A stretch of 33,641 bases of DNA from a virus. Every line of letters starts with the position of its first letter. Positions within the stretch are counted from its first letter, which is position 1. Of the stretch, positions 31,881-33,641 are shown in pieces. The translations under genes were made by a program, and so were the position numbers. Below the pieces are notes generated by a model. That model was not told the DNA's origin, did no database searches, and worked only from the letters and a program-made list of their open reading frames with translations. The stretch spans positions 1 to 33,641 of IMG/VR virus record IMGVR_UViG_3300021961_000334. The stretch is one strand, 5' to 3'.

Positions 31881-32258
31881 TCAAGCAGCAAGGTTTCCAG
31901 AGGGGATTTCAACGATTTCAGGGTCTTTGTCGTTGAACTCATTCATATTGTAGCAGACCCACTCACCTTTACGGAAGACATAGGAGTACTCTTCATTGTC
32001 AGAAAAATACTCCTCCAGGTTTTTATCAAGACGAGGAGGGCAATTTTCACCACGAGCAGAATAATACTCGGGTTGATTATTCTCATCCCAGCAAGTGCTC
32101 ATGTCACCACCATCAATCAGTTCGGCAGCAAGTTCTTTGCTATTGTAGTGAGTTTTCAGGATGCGACCCAACCAGGACTCATATCCATCCCAGTGGTGGT
32201 AAGCAGAAAGAACAGAACCGTCAGAGAGTTCAATTCCGATGCGTGAACGAGTTGCCAT
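31881..32258 (-). CDS. Conserved protein with HWDGY motif, 125 aa
   Basis: The ATG at 32258 follows cassette J; the longer frame is translated cassette sequence. It begins MATRSRIGIELSDGSVLSAY, then HHWDGYESWLGRIL, a Cys/Asn-rich middle (MSTCWDENNQPEYY) and KGEWVCYNMNEF. The ATRSRIGIE and HWDGYE motifs are of a family I recall in phages and bacteria, role unknown. Confidence 0.8.
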   Translation of the reverse strand: MATRSRIGIELSDGSVLSAYHHWDGYESWLGRILKTHYNSKELAAELIDGGDMSTCWDENNQPEYYSARGENCPPRLDKNLEEYFSDNEEYSYVFRKGEWVCYNMNEFNDKDPEIVEIPSGNLAA

Positions 32259-32270
32259 TAGTGGTTTGCT

Positions 32271-32347
32271 TTTGACTCTTTTAATATACAGGAGATCCTG
32301 GTGGAAGGGGGAAAAGGTGGTCAGTTCAACCACCGTCCACCTGGCAC
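32271..32347 (-). promoter_or_regulatory. Stem-loop/promoter cassette, copy J
   Basis: CCTGTATATTAAAAGAGTC precedes AAAAGCAAACC and the ATG at 32258. GGTGGT pairs with ACCACC around TGAACTG. The right side overlaps the end of the glycine-zipper gene. No Shine-Dalgarno sequence is visible. Confidence 0.7.
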
Positions 32348-32742
32348 CCCACCATGCTGCCTCCAACGATACCCAGAGGGATTGCCCACCAACGTCCATT
32401 ACCACGAGACAGAGCAGCACCTAATCCACCGCCAGCAATACCACCGAGCACAGAACCTTCAATGCAAGAGTTATCATCAACTCGTCCTACATCTGGTGTA
32501 TGACTATCATGAATGTGTCTTTCTCTCTGACTATTATAGAGTGAACTGCAAGGGATTCTTTTTCTTGTAGTTTTTACTCTACCATCTCTCCAGTTACCGA
32601 AGTCATCATAATAACCTGGAATATATCTCTCTACATTTCTATAGCAATTCTCTTCATAACGAACACTTCCATGCCTATGATCAGCAAATGCGGGAGCAGA
32701 TGTCGCACCAATTAAAAGTAATGCTGCAAATGCTAATTTCAT
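32326..32742 (-). CDS. Secreted or envelope glycine-zipper protein, 138 aa
   Basis: An N-terminal signal peptide (MKLAFAALLLIGATSAPAFA, cleavage after residue 20) is followed by a basic/aromatic part with Cys33, Cys65 and Cys93, then a glycine-zipper hairpin (GSVLGGIAGGGLGAALSRG, about 96-114, and PLGIVGGSMVGC, 122-133). Glycine-zipper 2TM domains insert in or associate with outer or inner membranes. I recall relatives in marine cyanobacteria. It is the only clearly exported protein in the window. A host-derived envelope factor is possible; its job in infection is unknown. Confidence 0.78.
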   Translation of the reverse strand: MKLAFAALLLIGATSAPAFADHRHGSVRYEENCYRNVERYIPGYYDDFGNWRDGRVKTTRKRIPCSSLYNSQRERHIHDSHTPDVGRVDDNSCIEGSVLGGIAGGGLGAALSRGNGRWWAIPLGIVGGSMVGCQVDGG

Positions 32743-32763
32743 GAGACTAATTTAACTAATAAT

Positions 32764-32792
32764 AATTTATATAAAAAAGGGGAGTCTGTCAA
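32764..32792 (-). promoter_or_regulatory. Promoter overlapping the terminator hairpin
   Basis: TTGACA (32792-32787) and TAAATT (32769-32764) with a 17-bp spacer; a TATAAA also lies 15 bp downstream of the -35. The -35 box spans the hairpin loop of the terminator. A TATAAATT late-type match lies in the same stretch. It could drive the glycine-zipper gene. Confidence 0.5.
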
Positions 32793-32800
32793 GACTCCCT
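32773..32800 (-). terminator. Intrinsic terminator after the 49-aa gene
   Basis: Minus strand GGGAGTCT-TGAC-AGACTCCC, an 8-bp perfect stem with a 4-nt loop, followed by CTTTTTT. It ends the transcript of the 49-residue gene 7 bp after its stop. Confidence 0.88.
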
Positions 32801-32806
32801 GTGACA

Positions 32807-32956
32807 CTATTCAGATTGTCTTGCCTGCCTCACAAGATATTCAGCAAATTCCTCCATTTTATCTGGATGAATTGCTCTGATACCCGCCTGCTCTACAGCA
32901 ATCTTCATTGATTCAATGTGTCTTTCATCAATTTGTTTCTGTTTAGGCAGAGTCAT
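32807..32956 (-). CDS. Small helical protein, 49 aa
   Basis: Translation from the ATG at 32956 gives MTLPKQKQIDERHIESMKIA, VEQAGIRAIHPDKMEEFAEY and LVRQARQSE. A GGGAGGAAC Shine-Dalgarno sequence stands before the ATG, supporting the gene. It resembles a small helical DNA- or protein-binding fold; no family identified. It ends just before a terminator and a stem with the cassette-like TAGTGTCACA. Confidence 0.72.
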   Translation of the reverse strand: MTLPKQKQIDERHIESMKIAVEQAGIRAIHPDKMEEFAEYLVRQARQSE

Positions 32957-33052
32957 GGTTCCTCCCAAGTGCAAGCATATGCTAACATATCTATTTCCAA
33001 ATAGTTATAAATTTAATAATCTATTCAGAATTGCTTAATATCCCTTAGGATT

Positions 33053-33454
33053 CTATGGGGTATATTCATAACCGTACTGAGATAGCATCATATCAAATTC
33101 ATCATCAGTAGATTTACCTTCCCAAAAATCAGTCCAATCTTTACCTGTTGCCGCACTGATTGCATCAAGACGAGCACGTTTGTCATAATACGATTGTTCT
33201 TTCATATTATATTCACGTTGTTTGTTTTTAGATACGGAAGATTCTGGATGACACCAATCAATCTTATCTGAATTGAAATGTGTCAATACTTTATTTGCTT
33301 TGTTAAGTTGATCTCTGTGATAGTTTGCCCAGTCACGAACTTCTTCAGTTAATTCAGTACAAAACTTCTCTGCACTGACTTCTTCATCACCAAGATAATC
33401 TGTAACAACATCAGAAAGTCTTCCCCGACGTTGTTGATCGTAAGTGTCATTCAT
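33053..33454 (-). CDS. Hypothetical protein, 133 aa
   Basis: I place the start at the ATG at 33454, which overlaps the end of the next gene upstream (GAATGA region); the longer frame would overlap that gene for over 100 bp. The protein begins MNDTYDQQRRGRLSDVVTDY and has EEVRDWANYHRDQLNKANK, KIDWCHPESSVSKNKQ and an acidic Trp-rich end (TGKDWTDFWEGKSTDDEF). Soluble, helical, no identified function. Confidence 0.7.
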   Translation of the reverse strand: MNDTYDQQRRGRLSDVVTDYLGDEEVSAEKFCTELTEEVRDWANYHRDQLNKANKVLTHFNSDKIDWCHPESSVSKNKQREYNMKEQSYYDKRARLDAISAATGKDWTDFWEGKSTDDEFDMMLSQYGYEYTP

Positions 33455-33641
33455 GATCTTTTTTCCAAGATTTACGAATCTTTTTGAGTTCTTTGAGTTC
33501 CATCTTGATGTTTTTATAGGCAGTTTCAGCATTGATTCTTCCACCCATTTCCATCGCACAGATAACATCTACGCGAGTGCCAAAGTGTGAAAGTGCTTTC
33601 TCAAAACAATCAAGATCTTCGTACATATCAGTAAAGGTTTT
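33447..33641 (-). CDS. Conserved small cyanophage protein, N-terminus outside window (64 residues visible)
   Basis: The frame is open to the right edge: KTFTDMYEDLDCFEKALSHF, GTRVDVICAMEMGGRINAET and KMELKELKKIRKSWKKDHE before a TGA stop. It may start at the internal ATG (residue 6 of the visible part) or further right. I recall the LDCFEKALSHFGTRV segment in cyanophage proteins of unknown role. Confidence 0.75.
   Translation of the reverse strand, partial: KTFTDMYEDLDCFEKALSHFGTRVDVICAMEMGGRINAETAYKNIKMELKELKKIRKSWKKDHE

Noticed and set aside
32326-32345. VDGG end of the glycine-zipper protein as cassette-derived
   Set aside because: It overlaps cassette J, but I recall similar C-termini in cyanobacterial relatives, so it may be native.
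22174-32347. Repeats considered as a CRISPR array
   Set aside because: Repeats are hundreds of bases apart with genes between them and no regular spacers.
1-33641. tRNA genes and photosynthesis-type auxiliary metabolic genes (psbA, hli and similar)
   Set aside because: None seen on either strand by reading; no cloverleaf pattern or matching protein.

Overview
This window looks like part of the genome of a T4-like myovirus (Straboviridae-type) that infects marine picocyanobacteria such as Synechococcus or Prochlorococcus. The evidence is a T4-type baseplate wedge block (gp25, gp6, a very large gp7-position protein, gp8, then a structural protein that runs off the left edge). It is followed by a long row of tiny, tightly packed, acidic genes of the kind seen in cyanophage early regions. 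AT content is high, there are no tRNAs, and every gene I can support lies on the minus strand, so transcription runs from right to left. Family names are recalled from memory, not from a search.

Layout, left to right. (1) 1-17284: late structural module with an incomplete DUF4815-like structural protein, gp8, a 4048-residue gp7-position protein with a YHYH-like motif and repeated beta modules, gp6 and gp25. Late-type NATAAATA promoters lie in front of gp8 and gp25. (2) 17325-19836: conserved small proteins, a GT-A-type glycosyltransferase candidate and a free-standing HNH homing endonuclease. (3) 19837-21403: three small genes separated by unusually structured non-coding DNA. The 396-bp gap at 21008-21403 holds DnaA-box matches, iteron-like repeats, AT-rich repeats, promoters facing both ways and a two-way terminator; it is a good candidate for a replication origin. 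(4) 21404-33641: about 37 small genes in short operons. These include a HELVH metalloprotease-like protein, a KxDG ligase-superfamily protein, an island of nuclease, DNA methyltransferase and second nuclease, an SF2 helicase, and a secreted glycine-zipper protein.

The most unusual signal is a dispersed element of about 70 bp in front of short operons in region 4: nine recognisable copies plus at least one remnant. Each copy pairs a stem-loop block (AGTGTCACACT type or TTGATTGAACTGTCCAC type) with a constant block (CCTGTATTGTTAAAGAGTC or CCTGTATATTAAAAGAGTC) placed just before the start codon. They resemble the mobile promoter/stem-loop (PeSL) cassettes described in other T4-type phages, but the sequence differs and lacks a clear -35 box. 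In two unrelated genes the cassette supplies the last four codons and the stop, giving both proteins the same VPIV C-terminus. Canonical sigma70 promoters (TTGACA-N17-TATAGT or TAGAAT) also exist in the window, so the cassettes form a separate regulatory class.

The genes fit together as follows. The left part builds the baseplate and tail late in infection. The right part is early host-takeover and DNA-metabolism territory, organised as small cassette-driven units that can probably be shuffled between phages. The region between them may be where replication, and possibly R-loop priming, begins.
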